From Eremophila alpestris peregrina (taxonomy: Eukaryota; Chordata; Aves; Passeriformes; Alaudidae): 64,000 nt of DNA. Positions within the stretch are counted from its first letter, which is position 1; each line of letters opens with the position of its first letter. The position numbers and the translations under genes were made by a program. The notes beneath the pieces were generated by a model that made no database searches, was not told the origin of the DNA, and saw only the letters and a program-made list of their open reading frames with translations. Location of the stretch: the NCBI GenBank assembly GCA_009792885.1, contig WMCF01000003.1, positions 18,314,297 through 18,378,296 of the forward strand, given 5' to 3'. Shown here in pieces: positions 1 to 13,900 of this stretch.

Positions 1-3000
1 TTTGCACCATGAAGTGCCTGCTTCTGAGGCAGATAATTCTGTGAAAATTTGTGCTATTGTCCATGCAGACAAGTTCTACTGAGGCAAAATGAAGCTGAAA
101 AGGAGTTTTGTCTCAAAGTTGAAATCATACTGTGAACAGGCAGACTGGTGAGCTTTGTGATAAGCTGCTTACCAGGTAGTTCTGCTTCATTTTGGGTGCT
201 TACAAATTTAAACAAATTCTTATTCATATTCACAGTATTTTTTGGTTTTTTTCACATGCACTCTTCAAAATTCAGCTATTGTTTTTTCCCAGTATTATAA
301 TTATAATTATTATTATTAAAAAAAATTTGTGCTGTTAAAAGAATACATTGTATTTTCACTGGATATATTATATAATAAGTCTAGGGTCTTTGTGGCATTT
401 TGTCTTGCAAATATTTATGTTACAGTGTTTGGTATCTCCAGTCTGGGGAGATACCAAAATTCTGGACCATGTCTAGGATGAAGAATTCTGTAGATAGTAA
501 AAACAGGCAGAAAAAATTATGGATTAGTTTTTGGTATAGTATCTGTTCTTTACAAGGGGTCAGGAACTTAAAAGCATGATGAGAGAAAGAAAAAAGATTT
601 GAGCTCCTGGGTTATAATTACTTATGATAATTATACATAAGACAAGTAACTTCTTATCTCCATTTCTTAATCCCACACAGTGATGTGTTTGTTTTTCCAT
701 TGTGTGGTCAGGATATAGACTTAGATCAAAGATAAGGGTCATGAAATTTCAAGGGGACAGATGTGACAGTAGCAGACCAGAATAATCATCTAACATATCC
801 ATAATCTTCTTCTAGACCATTTTATTGGTCCTGTCTCAGACTTTAGGGATTATGTTTTAAATTATAAAATTGCAAAATTCATGACAATGCGTTGGTGATG
901 GACTGAGTTGTTTTTGCATGTGGTTGCAGAGGGACTATTTCTTTCTGTGTTCAGAATTCTGCACTCTATCCTATGCACTTGCATGATCATTATTCAGCTA
1001 CATCAACAATCATATGTTCCTGTAAAAGATGCATACGCATTTCTTTCTCCTCCTAGTTTTTTCTCAAATATTAATTTTTCATCGCTAAAACTACCAGAAG
1101 ACTTAAATATGAGTGTCTCTGCCTGCTCAGAGGGATTGTCTGTTAGAAACCTATGACAACATTTGCCAGCTACTGCACGTGTGTTTACGCCAGCATGCTG
1201 ATTTTTATCTGCATTAAGAAATCTGTATCATTCAGGCCTTGGCTGGTACTTAGACCCATGGTAAAGTAACAGGCAGAGCCAGCTCTGGTATTTCAGACAT
1301 CAGTGTTTATACCAAAATATTTGAGGATTGCAGCAGGTCTCATATAATAATGCATGTGAGGGAAGGGGAGGGGAATAATTGGATGCATAGTTCTAAATTC
1401 CCCATGACCCATGTTTTAATAAGGCTAAGATGCATCACATCTCAGGTCAAGTCATACCTCATTTCCCTGCCAGACATGGGCTCCTTGTTCTTTCAGGGTT
1501 TGTGTAGCTGAGACAGCTGCAGCCCTTAAACAGAAGAGGGGGAGGTTAAGCTTTCGCCTTTGTGCAAAGCAGGATTTCTGCTGGATTTGGGAAGTTAGAA
1601 GCAGCTCTTGAGATCATGGGAAGAGTGGGGAGCTGCCACACTGTAGAGCAAGATGAGGAGCAAGTTGTGACATCTGCTTCTGGTGCAGGTTGGGCTTGGC
1701 AATGTGAACAGGAGCTGAGGCAGGCAGGAGGGCTGGGTCTCCACTGGCACCAGATTCCTTGGCATGGCCTCCTTGTCTCCCACTGGGGCCAGAGCCTGCT
1801 GTCAGCAACAGCTCCAGCCCCAGGCTCAGCATCAACTGGAAAGGCAGGAGTCAACACTCCTGAGCCACCCCCAGCCCCACAGTGCTTGCAGCAGCATGGC
1901 TCCAGCAGCAGCTCTGCTCAGCTGCAGAAGATGATCTGAGCCCAGGTGCCTCCTCTGCCACCCTGAGTATTGGTATGGGGCTGACTAAAATACAGACTGC
2001 TGAAATTACATGTTCCAGCACAGCTCCCACTTCAAAAATGAACCTCATAAAAACAAATGAGGCCACTTCCCATCCGCTCAAAACTTTGAAATATGGTTTG
2101 CTTAATCCGTATTTGACATCAAAAATGCAAAACATCTGTACCTGAGATAGACCTATAAATTCCCTTGAGAATCAGTAGTCAGAAAGAGAGATTTTCAGAG
2201 TGTGATCCATGTCCTGTGGTAATGTCTTCCTTAGGATGAGAATCCAGAAATGTTCAACAGCTGTTAGATGTAAACACTAATTTTTAAATTATCTGGAGTT
2301 AGGTGTAAAGAATCTTAACCCTCAGATGGTTCATGCTCAGCCTAGTTTCTTTCTGTCAGATTTGTTATACTTAGGGAGGGCAGAGCACTATAAAAGGACA
2401 CTGTTTTTTTATGGATGGACTATCCTATTGCTCTGGATACAGTTTTACATATGGAAATAATTTTGAGCATGCAGTTAAACAGTTGAACTTTTCAAATAGA
2501 CCTATTTTTCAAAATCTGGAGAAGTCTGTTAAACATCTGCAAACACTAAAAGGTGAAGGTAATGTTCACAGTACTGAAAGGGCTATGCAGCTAGCCTGAG
2601 TTATCAATCAAATAAAACATCTCTGCAGATTTATATAATAAGTAATATAAATTATAAATAATACTTTTATTCATTAAATATAATTATATATCTCTGCATT
2701 TATGGGATCACTGTGCAGTGAGAATATCCATCTTGTGCTGATCAGTATTTAAAGGGTTTTTTTTGGAAATTTCTTTCAAGCACAGTATAATGTGCATAGT
2801 CTCATTCCTCAAAGATTTTCTGAGTCCCATGATGGATATATGTGTGAGGAAGCAGTCATCTGAAGGATACAATTCTTGTGACCTTGCATATACCTGTCAT
2901 GCTCCTGTGGATGTGGAAAAATTTCCCGTGCTGGAAGCAGGGTTACTGTGGCTGTATGGCTGAAAGGGTGTGCCTTTTCCATCAGGTTGTGGGCATTTTT

Positions 3001-6000
3001 AATTCACTGATATCCCACCAAGACTTCTGCTACTGCTGGTGAAAAGGTGGTCTGATTAGAAGAAGAAATGTTACTAATAAACCCACGAAGCACACAGCAT
3101 TTGAAAAGCACTGCTGTAGCAGCAGTGATCATCAGCATCACCAGCATGCCCATGCAGAGCCCCATGACCCTCAGCTGAGGTGCCCTCCCCAGCCTGGAGG
3201 AGGTGAAGGAAAGAAGCAATTAGAGCATCTTTTTCATCATGGAGCCTGATTTTGTCAAGAATGAGGAAGGACTTCAGAGAGGTGGCCAAGAGCAGCAGGT
3301 CTGGGCTGCCTGCCACAGGGGATCCCAACACATCCCACAGCATCCCATGGCTGCAGCAAGCTGGGGCAGGGAGTGGTGAGTGATCTTCACAGCCTGAAGC
3401 ATCCTGACTACAGCTGTAAAAAACTCACACACACACACTCTTCTAGGATACCTGATCTCAGACAGCTCAAGATAGATTTTCGCACACCACCAGCTCTAGT
3501 TGCACCATCAGCAGGAATGATTTGGTCCCTGGCTACCATCTAGTTAAATTAGCTCTTGGAGATGAAGAAAGGAGTGCCCTGCAACATCCTGGGAGTGGTT
3601 TCATCTCAGCAGAATGCTTCTCCAGGCCGGGAATGCAGGAATACCTTAGACAAGGCAAGGAAGCTATCTTTGCCAAGAAAGGCTGCTGAGTTAGTAGATT
3701 ACATAGAAACACATGGGGCAATTATTACTGGGTGATTGCAGGAAAAATGTGTGGATAGAGAGGAAGTTTTTTTTTCATGGGTTACATAGATGACACAATT
3801 TTTTTTCAGGTTAGTGTGTAGAAATGGCTTTTTCAACCATTGAAAAAGTAAATTGATTGTGCTAAAGGTATTTTAAAATCTTATCTGATCTTTGCAGGAT
3901 GATTTGTGGAATAGTATGCAGTGCAGTTGCACTGAAATAGGTAATAATAATACCAGTGCACTGTGGCACATAGTTTTATTTGGTTCCTCATCACAGTTTT
4001 GCACCCAGCATGACAAAGACCACCTACTCATGAAACCAGATGGAGGGCATTCTGCTTTTCATATCAAAAATCAGCAACTGACTATCTGGTTGGAGGATCC
4101 CAGCTTATTGATGATAGAGTTTTCACACACACAAAGTGAATATGAATTTCAGAATCTCTGCATTATTCTTCTGTTAGTTTATAACTGCTTTGGAATAAAT
4201 AGCAATCCAAAAAGAGCAACACTCAAGTCTGAGAATGTGTTGACTGCTCCTGAAGGTTCAAGAGTAAGTTCTCTTCTCTGGATCAGTGCTGTTGGATGAC
4301 TGGTCTCTGTTTTGGGAAGGTAGCTACAATATTCTGCTATCAGATGGAACATCTATGCTAAACTAAGCACCTAACACTAAAAAAACCTGAAAAGCATTGA
4401 CCCAGCACACATTTGACTGTACTGATGTAGAATTGTGTGACTGGAGTCGTCTAAGTAAAGGGATGAATGTTCATACTATTGATATCACGAGATGGAAAGA
4501 TGTAGCTAGTAATCGTCCATGCTGGCAGAGTCTGTTAGATGAAGAAGCTTAAAGACTGAAGAAAGAAAGCTACTGAGGGAAAAGCAAGTTAAAAAAAAAA
4601 AAAACAAGGGTAAAGAAGTAGAGTCACCCACTGGTCTCATTGACTTTTGCCTCATTAATGATCCCTGCCATTTTAGAGCACCACAGTCACTTGTGATGTG
4701 ACAGGATGTATTATACAGCTAAACTAGTGAAGTAATTTACAGCAGTGCTTCTTGAGATGGATGCATGCCACACATACCTACATCTGAATATAAGCATGAC
4801 TTTAAAGAGGGCTGGGATAGACCTGCAGAGGCACAAATGTTCCAGGAATGCAGACAGCCTGCATCACCAGAGTGCTCATGACAGAGAAATTTCTGTTTTC
4901 AAATTCTTACTCCTCAACTAGGAGAAAGTGGGGATCATTCACATGACAGAGGAATCCCTTACTTATACCAACATAGTGCCAAGTATCATACCATGCTGTT
5001 CTTTTTTATGGGAAGCACAATAAAATCAGAAGAAGAGACTATGAGGTCTGTTTGACGTTAGATGGAGACGCTGTTTGGAGAATCCCAGTAAAAACTTTAT
5101 TTCCCTGGGACCTCAGAGAAACTATCACTGTACACCCTACTCATGCACTGGGCACCTTCAGAGTGGTGTACTGCATGCAGCTGTGCTGCACACACATGAG
5201 CACAAATTGGGAAGCAACCAATTGAAGACAAGCTGACAAGTTGACAGTTTGCTGTGGTGGAAATCTCTCCATATATGGAACCTCATTACACAGAGCAGCT
5301 GTTTTTTCTGTTGGTAAAGATATCATAATAGGTGTTGAGTAAATAGCATAACAGAACCTCTGTCTTTTGTTTTGTACATGTGTGACTGCTATTTTCTTTG
5401 TCTCTATTGCTAGACCCTGGTACATCTTGTTATAGTTGTCAGAGTTGCTATTTAAACACATTTCTTTTGTTTAAGATGTTACCGGAATAATTAAAATAGC
5501 AAATCCTCCTGGGAGCAGAAGAACTAGCAAAGCCTGATCACTGGGTGAATTCTACTCTCCCTGTGTTCTCTGCTACTGCCACCAGCCAGGTGCCAGGGCT
5601 GCCAGGACAACCAATGCCTGGCTCCTGCCTTTTCCTTGGGTAACTGGCTGGTGGCATCTTCCTCTTGCCCAGTGAAATCACAGGTCCTGGTTTCTGTAGC
5701 TTCTGTTAAGCCACTGATTTTTATTTTTTTTTTCCAGTAAAATTTCAGTAAATCCTTTTGTGAATCCCGTGTCTCTGGGAAGTGATTTCCCCATGCCAGA
5801 CAGGGAAAATCTGGCTAAGATGCTAGAAAGGCATTGCATGGGAACCAGGAAGAAGGTGATCAAATGGCAGAAACCATCTAATATTCCTTAAACAAACAAC
5901 ATCTAATATTCCTTAAACAAACAAACAAATAAACAAAGCCCAAGTTTTCTAATGTCTAAGAATCACAAATTGCTTTACAAATAATGAATTCATTGATTCT

Positions 6001-7869
6001 CACTCAAGCAGTGCCACTTGTCAGAGGAAGTGTTGCTGGAGCTGATCCAGGAGCTGGCAGCGCCTTGTGCAATCTCTGGAGATAAATGCCTGCGAGAATT
6101 TCCCCCATGTTTATGTAGATCCTAAGGAACAATGAGTTTCTGCCTTCTAGGGCATATGCTGAGGTGCCTAAACTCATTCCTAACATGTGAGTGTGGTGAT
6201 CCACCTTTGCTAATTACCCAGCTGAGAAGAAGGGTAAATTAACAGGGTGTAGAACTGTATTAGCATGGCTATACTGTGTCTTAAATCTGAACCAGTGTCT
6301 TTGCATGGGGTAGCTCTGAGGACATATCCTTCCACCAGCTGTCTTGCAAATTTTGCAGCTTCTGTAAGGTTTTTTCTCTTTTGAGAATAATTGAAATAGA
6401 AGGTAAATAAATTTTGTAGGTTGAACTTCATGAAGAAGCACTAAAAAAAAAAAGGCATAGAATTCTTGAGACACGTATAAACCACAGCAGTGGTTTTTAA
6501 GAACTCTATAAAAAGGTTTTAACATAACATGATATGTTAGAGAATAGAGAATTCTAATCACATATTGGAAAAGTAATTTGTTGTGACAGAAGAGGCATAA
6601 TTATCTTTCCATCTGTAAATAAGACCCTTTTGCTCTCTTCTTTTGAGGAAAAGATTGGTTTAAGTGAGGTTTTTCCAGCTTCTGTCTTAACATCTATTTT
6701 GTCTGCTTGTTTATAATTTTATAGGAAGTCTCTGAAGTGCTATAGAAATAGAAGGATGCTCCTAAATTAGAGGAAACCTGTTGATAAAAATAGCAATTGT
6801 GACAAAAAGAATGATTTGTGGGGCTCTGCTATAACCACTTATGCAGGTGGAAATGTTTCTAGGAGTGTGAGGAAATAACCATGTGTTACAGCCACAGGAA
6901 ATGCTTATTTATTTATTGGTATGGTCAAAATAGCTTTTTGCAGATAGCTCTGAGCCAGAGACAGGTTTATGGAATGAGCCAGCAGGAAATCGTCTTCCTT
7001 AGAAGAAGGAACTCACATTTGTCTTCTAATAATAAATAGGAAGAGGTCCCTGCAGCCACAAAATCTGGAGAGACTTGCTTTATAGAATATTAAGGCTGAG
7101 ATATTTGAAGGGAACAAAGGAAGTTAAGCACTTACAGTCTTCAGGGGTTTTTTGGAGGAAGGTAGTATGCTTTATTTGTCTCCAAAGGCAACCCATACCT
7201 AAATGTTTTGGTCCTAAATCCTCTGCAAACAATTTTCAGCCATTGGATTATCTCATAGCTGTGATTTTAAAAAGCTCCCATTACTATCACTCTTTTTCTC
7301 ATACAATTGTAAATTGCAGGATATCTATGTTTTTGAAGCAGAAGGCAAAACCACTTCTCAAATAGTGGTACTTCAGGTTTATCCCATTGGAGTCCACAAC
7401 AACAGACGTTCTCCACAGCACTTTTTTTCAATGCCATGGGACCATATGGGTGGTTACTAGGGGGATTGACTGTAACTCTAAGACTGATGGCATTTTGGCT
7501 TCATCATGGTGCTCACCAGTGCATTTAATCTGTCCAAGAGACTTACTGTAGTTACATTGTAGACTAGACTCAGCAATTTCAGAGTGAAAGGTTTTGCAAG
7601 CATCTGTGTAAATTGTCAGGGATTTTTTTCCTGTCTTTTCTGCTCTCATGAGCAATCTGGAGTCTCAGTGTATAAAACAAAAAGACAGTGAAATATATAA
7701 AATGCTAAGACTTTTTTAACAGCAGAAACTTCATTTGCAAAATAGTGAGATAATTGACCCAAGTTTTACTAACTATATTTGTGCTTTGTGGTACCCAGTT
7801 AGTTTGCACATTTGAAATTTTTTCCCACCAAAGGCTTATTCAGAGCCCATTTTTACTGTTCCTCTCTAG
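1..7869. other. Region left of the first recognised exon; no gene supported
   Basis: AT-rich non-coding sequence. It should contain, or be the intron downstream of, the first short exons of gene A, but I found no 27-nt ATG...CAG|gt exon, no 84-nt exon ending AAG|gt, and no copy of the AP-1/TATA block seen before genes B and C. The longest open frame (3892-4299, plus) has no recognisable domain. A GC-richer patch lies at about 1550-1960, open on both strands, which suggests composition rather than coding. Small repeats include a 25-26 nt direct duplication near 5877-5935 and a CA run near 3426-3439. Confidence 0.6.
5877..5935. repeat. Short tandem duplication with AAAC tail
   Basis: ATCTAATATTCCTTAAACAA occurs twice in direct tandem, the second copy running into a CAAA/TAAA tetranucleotide run. 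Confidence 0.85.
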
Positions 7870-7942
7870 ATAGAATCCTCTCCTTGCTACCTGTTGACCG
7901 TAAGGATCATCCGGATGAGGAATCTCCAGCGAGTGGATGCCT
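7870..7942 (+). CDS. PLA2G4E: Gene A exon: start of C2 domain
   Basis: 73 nt between ctctag and gtaagt. It encodes ESSPCYLLTVRIIRMRNLQ and RVDA, the first C2 beta strands and the start of calcium loop 1. It enters in phase 0 and leaves one base, exactly like 37123-37195 in gene B. That equivalence is what fixes the frame, since no start codon is seen upstream. Confidence 0.9.
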
Positions 7943-10900
7943 GTAAGTATCTCCATTCTTAGTGGTAACTCAGAAAACAGGCAAATTATATCTTTATATA
8001 TCTTTTTTAACAACCTTTTCTTAGTGTTTCTGAAGTAACCCAATGTTTATGAAAATTGTTACAAACCAGGGCAGTCCTTGCTGCTTGCTGCTGTTTCATT
8101 CTTTTTCCTGTGCTTTCTGACTGGTTTCAGGAGCTGAATGTGTTTCTGGGAATAAGTACTTTTATCAAAGAAAGGAGAGTTTCTGACAGAGGTAGATTAA
8201 AGACTCCATTTCATGTTTTCAAAAACAAGGGGTAATTCTACTGGTGGGTTGTAGTACCTTGGGAAATGTGGCTGGGAGGAGCAAACCCTTTCAACATCCT
8301 CAATCTTGATTCTGACAAAGATGAATTGAACAGGAAAAAGCTTTTTACAATCATTACCACCAGGCTAATGCCATTAATAATTACCCTGAAAGGACAGTTA
8401 ACTTGCTAACTGAGGGCTGGATGCTTGGTCCTTTCTAAGGCTTCTGCAGCAGTCTTGCAGTTGTGCAAGCGTGTGAGTCACGTGGCAGGAAAGTGGTGAG
8501 AAGGGAGTAAGGTGGAAAGGAAAACACCACTGGTTTGTAAAAGAACATGGACTATCCACATGTGTGCTTAAGGGAGGTGTTTCACAGAAAATAGACAACA
8601 GTGTGTTTTGTTTGAATAAATAGAGCTAGTGAAACAATGCTGAAATTCATCTGAGAGTGAGCATGGAAGGGGAATGATGTAACCGTCATGAGATTCTCTT
8701 GATTCTCCTGTTTCTCTGTGAGCAGCAGTGATTGGCTCTATAATGTCTTGCCCATGAAGAGTCAGAAAAGATTTTCTGGGAGACAAAGATCTGGATTTAC
8801 CATGCAGTACCATTCCTGTCCTACCTTGTGGTTGTCACGTGTTTTTCTGGATGGGGTATCAGAGGACCTCCCTGTGTCCCAGCTCTGAGTGAGGGAGACA
8901 ACAGCTGTATCCTAGGTCATATCTCTGGGCTGCACACTCTGCACCCCCCTCCTGGTCCATGGCTGGGGCACAGAGGTGTGTGGTGAAGCAAGAACACACA
9001 AAGGTCTCATCAGGGACTCAGATCATCTGCATGTCAGGCAACAAGGCAAATCATGAAGTTGTAGAAAGAGATTGTGCAAGCAGAACTGAGGCAACATTTT
9101 GCATTAAATACACAGCTGACTAGTTTGGCTGCATCTGCTCATATAATTAAGGATATGCTTTGTGTCTCAAAGTACAGTTAAGATACAGGAATGGTGAATC
9201 ACATCATTCCACAATAAAGTACTTGCCAGTCAAACAGCCATCAGTCATTGATTGTGAATTATAAAGCCGTAGTCATACAGTATTTAAAATCCGTAGCATT
9301 GCTTCTAGATTTTCCAAATATATTCAAATACATATTTTTGCAGTTTCAAAATTCTTCAAGGCATTACTGTCTGCATGGAATTTCCCAGATTTAAAAAAAA
9401 AAAACACTTGAGGAAACAGAAAAACAGCTGGAACAACTTTTACATCCAGAGGTACTGAATAAGCTACAGACCTTAAGAGTGAAAGTGAAATTATTGAGGA
9501 GGACATGGAAACTTTCACTACAAAAAGGAAGAGACAAAGAAGGTGAATAAGGAGTAATTTTTCACAAGGAGGCTAAGAAACAAGAGTGGTGGGAAGGTAC
9601 AATCAAAGCAGATATGACTCTAGACAAGTACAGTGAAATTGCTGTCAGATTTTAAAAATCTCATTTTTAAAGCCAAACTAAGATGTGAAATATGAAATAG
9701 AGCAGGAGGAGGAGAAGGCTAGGGCCTACTCAATATTTTCCAAACAAACTTTTCCATCATTTTTTTTTATTCAGTAGGAATATATTGATTTCTCCACAAC
9801 TTTTTTTAGAAAAAAAAATCACAGAATTAAATTTTGTTGTTGTTGTTTCTGCATTATAATGTTAAAAAGTAGATAATTAGGTGTCTATTGACCTATCGCA
9901 AAATATATGTCATTTTTCAAGCAGTTCTGGATTTTTTTCTCTCACTTGGACAGAAAAGCAGCAAGGCTTCTTGAACACTTTCAACAGCATAGAATGCAGC
10001 CTCCAACCAGTTTGAGACAGTCAGTAGCTGTAGGGTGACATGGGGCAAAACCTGGTGGAGAAGGAAAGAAAAGAAGAGAAAAAGGTCCTGTTGCAGACAG
10101 GCAAGATTTTGCTTTTTCCCACAGGTCAGTGTACAAACTCCTGCTCTGCCTGCAGAGTCCTTAACTGCTGCTGAAGGATCATCTCCATTTACTGCTGCCA
10201 TCACTTGTCTCTCTCAAAAGTCTCACATCACAGGACATCCATTCTCAAACCTGGTTACCATTTGCATTACATTATAGCCGATCATTTTATTGTTGAGAAC
10301 TGCATTAGAGGGGTTTTTAAGGTGCTGAGGTACCTTGCATCATGTCTGGGACGAAACACAGTAAATGGTATTTTGTCTGTAGCTGTTTAAGATATACCTC
10401 AATTTAGGTGCCTGTGAGAAGAGGGATGTAAAATTCTTCACTTACTTTCTCCTGGTGTCTTTTGGCAGAAAGACTTGGTCCCTCTCTTCCTGTAGGTGGC
10501 AATTAGTTAAATTCCAATGTCTAATTCAATGAGCTTCTTCTGGAGGAAGCCTCTGCCATCTCATACAGCAGGTGTAGTTCTTCTGTAGTTTCACAAACCC
10601 TCACGAACAAGATCACTGAGGGCAAGGCAGAGATGAAGACCTTTTGCAGTTGTTCTCAAAAAGTGGAGGAGGGTCCCAGCCCCTCTTATCAGACAGCAGC
10701 TCAGGGTTAGTGTGTGTGTGCGTGTGCATGCAGGAAAGCTTGTTGGCTGATAAGCAGAAGTGGCTGACTAGAAGACAAAATTCTCAACCTTCTTTTTTAT
10801 ACACAATATCACTGCTGTCTGTAACTGTCCTGGTTTAGGGACATGTCATGCAAGGAAGAACAGAAACCACCTCCTCTTCTAGGTCATTTTGTGGTCCGTG

Positions 10901-13900
10901 CTTTTTCCCTCTCAGAAGGGAATCTTGAAAAGTTACGTTACATTGGACTTTTCTATCTTAAAATACTTGTTTTTGGTACCAGTTGCTGCAGTAACCTTTC
11001 CAGTGTCCTGCAGCACTGCTGCCTTTGCCACATTAGCAATTGTTTTGCCTCTCTCCTCCCCAGTAAGCCAGGCTGACTGCTACGTGTCCTTGTGGCTGCC
11101 AACTGCGACGTGTGAAAGGTCACGCACTAAAACTGTGAGAAACTCTGACAATCCAGTGTGGAACGAGACCTTCTACTTCAGAATCCAGAGTCAGGTCAAG
11201 GTAAGGAGCCAGAGCAGCCTGAAGATTTCGTGTATGTATCTCCTGAACTGTGTCCAGGAATTGTTTAAGGGATGGCACGTGATAAAGGGCTGCTCAAAGC
11301 ATTTAAGAGCAGAGATGACAGAGTTCCTGTGTCTGTTCAATGGTGCTACATGGGAGGGCCAGAAAATGAGCTCAGTTTTGAAGTTCTAGGGAAATGAGAG
11401 GCTCTTACAAGTCAGTGCAAGGTGGATACAGAATCTGGGAGTTACCCAAGATGTTGTATAGGTATAGCAAATGTATTTTATTACAGCAATTAAAATGAAC
11501 CAGCCAAGAATGAATATGCAGTTCAAGTATGTTTTTCTAAAGCAGGATGATATTTAATTTCTCAATTTTTCTTCTCAAGCACATCCTCAGCAATACTGTT
11601 TGCCTGGAGCTAATGATGTCCAGCCTGAGAAACTATGACAAATTCTTCTCCCTCTTTTTCCAGAACGTGCTGGAGCTCACAGTGTACGATGAGGATTTTG
11701 CTACTCCGGATGACCATCTCCTCTGTGCTCTCTTTGATACTGCTAAACTTCCACTTGATAAAACAGTGATCCTGAACTTCAAGTCTAGCCCAGATGTGAG
11801 CAACTAAGCAACTAAAGCAACTAAGAAACCAGTGGAGAGTTACAGAACAGTTTCAAAATCTTTCTGAACCTGCCATGGATTACTTACCCCAATAATGAGT
11901 ACACGAATTGCCATTCAAATTAGAAGCACAAAAATGCGGTTAAAAAAATCAGAATTTGAGAGTCTGAACTCCTCTTTCATACTTCATAAATTATTAGAGA
12001 TCATAAGGCTGAAACAGTGCAGTAGGTAGGGGAGGGATCTAATTATGAGCTACTTCTGAGCAACACCAAAGCCATACAAATGTTGCAGGGTGAATAATCT
12101 GTTTACTTTTTTCACTATGTAATTCATAATCTGAGTAATTCCCATAATTCATAACTGCCTGCCCCTTTGCTTGTGTCAACTTTCACCCCAAAAGACAAAG
12201 ATGAAGTTGCCCCTGTGTGTATCCCACTATGAACGGATGATTATTTACTCTGTTTCTCAGTTTCCTATCTATAAAATGGGAAAAAAAATCTTGATTCCCT
12301 TTGAGATCTAAGGATGAGAGCAGCAAAATATCTCACATGCAACTTCTTGCTTCCAGAGACAGGATCTGGTATCCAAACTAGGCCATTCACAACCAGCTGG
12401 TAAAGATCAACACTGCCTTACTCAGGGTTGCATAACATGAATTCTGAATCACTCCCTTAGAATATTCTCTGCTGATTACAGTAAAGTAATGGGTGTAAAG
12501 TATATTTAATTTCCAGGATAATAGCCAGTACAGTAAGTCATGGCAGGACAGTGCCAGGAATAATTGAAAGAAAAACACAGAATTCAGAAAAGAAAGGAAG
12601 TTGCAGAAATTGTCTTTCTGCAGCAGCTTCACACTAAGAAATAGAAGTAGAGGTTGTTTTGATGATATCATGAAGTCAGAAGGAGATGAGGAAGGAATCA
12701 TTTAATCATCTGGCTGAAATGTTGATTCAGACCCCCCAGTCTGAAGTGTTTCTCACAGGCTACTCATTGCAACCCGTAACTTTAATATTGCCAACAGGGA
12801 CTTGGGTTTAGCCTAGGGACAAAGCATTATGTAGCTATTTCATTTAATATCTTGTTCTTGCTTTCAGGCCAAGGAGGAACTAGAGGTTGAATTCAAACTG
12901 GAGGTCGCGTAAGTGAAACAGAGATGTTTTAAAAATGCAAAAATCAATGATGATAGAACAAAAAAGCAGTATTAGAAGCCATCTTTGGGTATTCCTGTAA
13001 AAAAGTGCCAGCCTTCTCCTAGATTATTGCTGCAGGCCCCAACACCTGACTGATTAGCTTGATCTGTAGCTTGGCTGCTCCCAGGGATGCACCTACCAGT
13101 TACCCAGAGAACTGTGTGGATGCCCCATCCCTGGAACTGTGCATGCTGGATGGAGCTTTTAGCAACCTGGTCTAGTGGAAGGTGTCCCTGCCCATGGCAG
13201 GGGATTGGACCTAGATGACCTTTAAGATCCCTTCCAACCCGAACTATTCTATGATTTATCTGCCTGGGGACATTTCAGAGGGCTTTCTGAGTGTGTGAGC
13301 ATTCCTATCGATTTTTCCTTTCCTGTTTCAGGTTATGGTTTTGGACACAGTTTTAGTATTGAAACATAATAGTTAGGTTTTCAGTGTATCTCCAGTTCCT
13401 TCAGTTTTCCCTTGCAGTATTTTTTGAATCTAGTAATTGTGTTTTCTTTCTGCCTAACACAATCACAATGGGTTGGGAACTCTTTTAAGGATCTAAGGCT
13501 CCTTCTCCAGCATGGTCAGCCTGCCACCCATGAATAGCCATTTTTGTCTCTGTGTTGCCACAAGGTAACTAAGGCATGGCATAAATAAAATGACTAGTGT
13601 AAGGCCAGCTTTCTTACTTGCGGGGAGCCAAGGCCAGAAGTGAAGTTGATCCACACCATCTCCTGACTTCACCTGAATGATCTGGAAAGCTTTTGGTTTT
13701 GTTTTTTTTTTTTTCCCATGTAATTGGTACTGGCTGCCCTGTGCCACTTTGAAACAGGCTCCCCAGGGAAGTGGTCACAGCACCAAGGCTGCCAGGGTTC
13801 AGGAAGCATTTGGACAATGCTCTCAGGCACATGGTGTGACTCTTGGGTTGTCCTGTGTAGGGCCAGGAGTTGGACTCTGTGGTCCTCGTGGGCCCCTTGC

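Noticed and set aside
1546..1939. Overlapping open frames on both strands, up to 125 codons
   Set aside because: Open on both strands in a GC-richer patch, low-complexity composition (Gln/Ser/Ala), no domain, no splice context.
2390..2599. TATAAAAGG followed by a 62-codon ATG frame, considered as the gene A promoter and first exon
   Set aside because: No AP-1 block as in B and C, no CAG|gt end after about nine codons, and no in-frame 84-nt second exon follows.
3892..4299. 135-codon plus-strand open frame starting right after TTTGCAG, with AG|GTAATA and GAG|TAAGT-like sites
   Set aside because: No domain similarity I recognise, no partner exon, no paralogue in the array; the frame begins from a non-ATG codon. 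It could be an unknown exon, but nothing supports that.
7131..7157. Possible 24-nt exon (TTACAG ... GAGGAAG|GTAGTA) just upstream of the gene A C2 exon
   Set aside because: Right phase but far shorter than the 84 nt in B and C, and no similarity; too weak to annotate.
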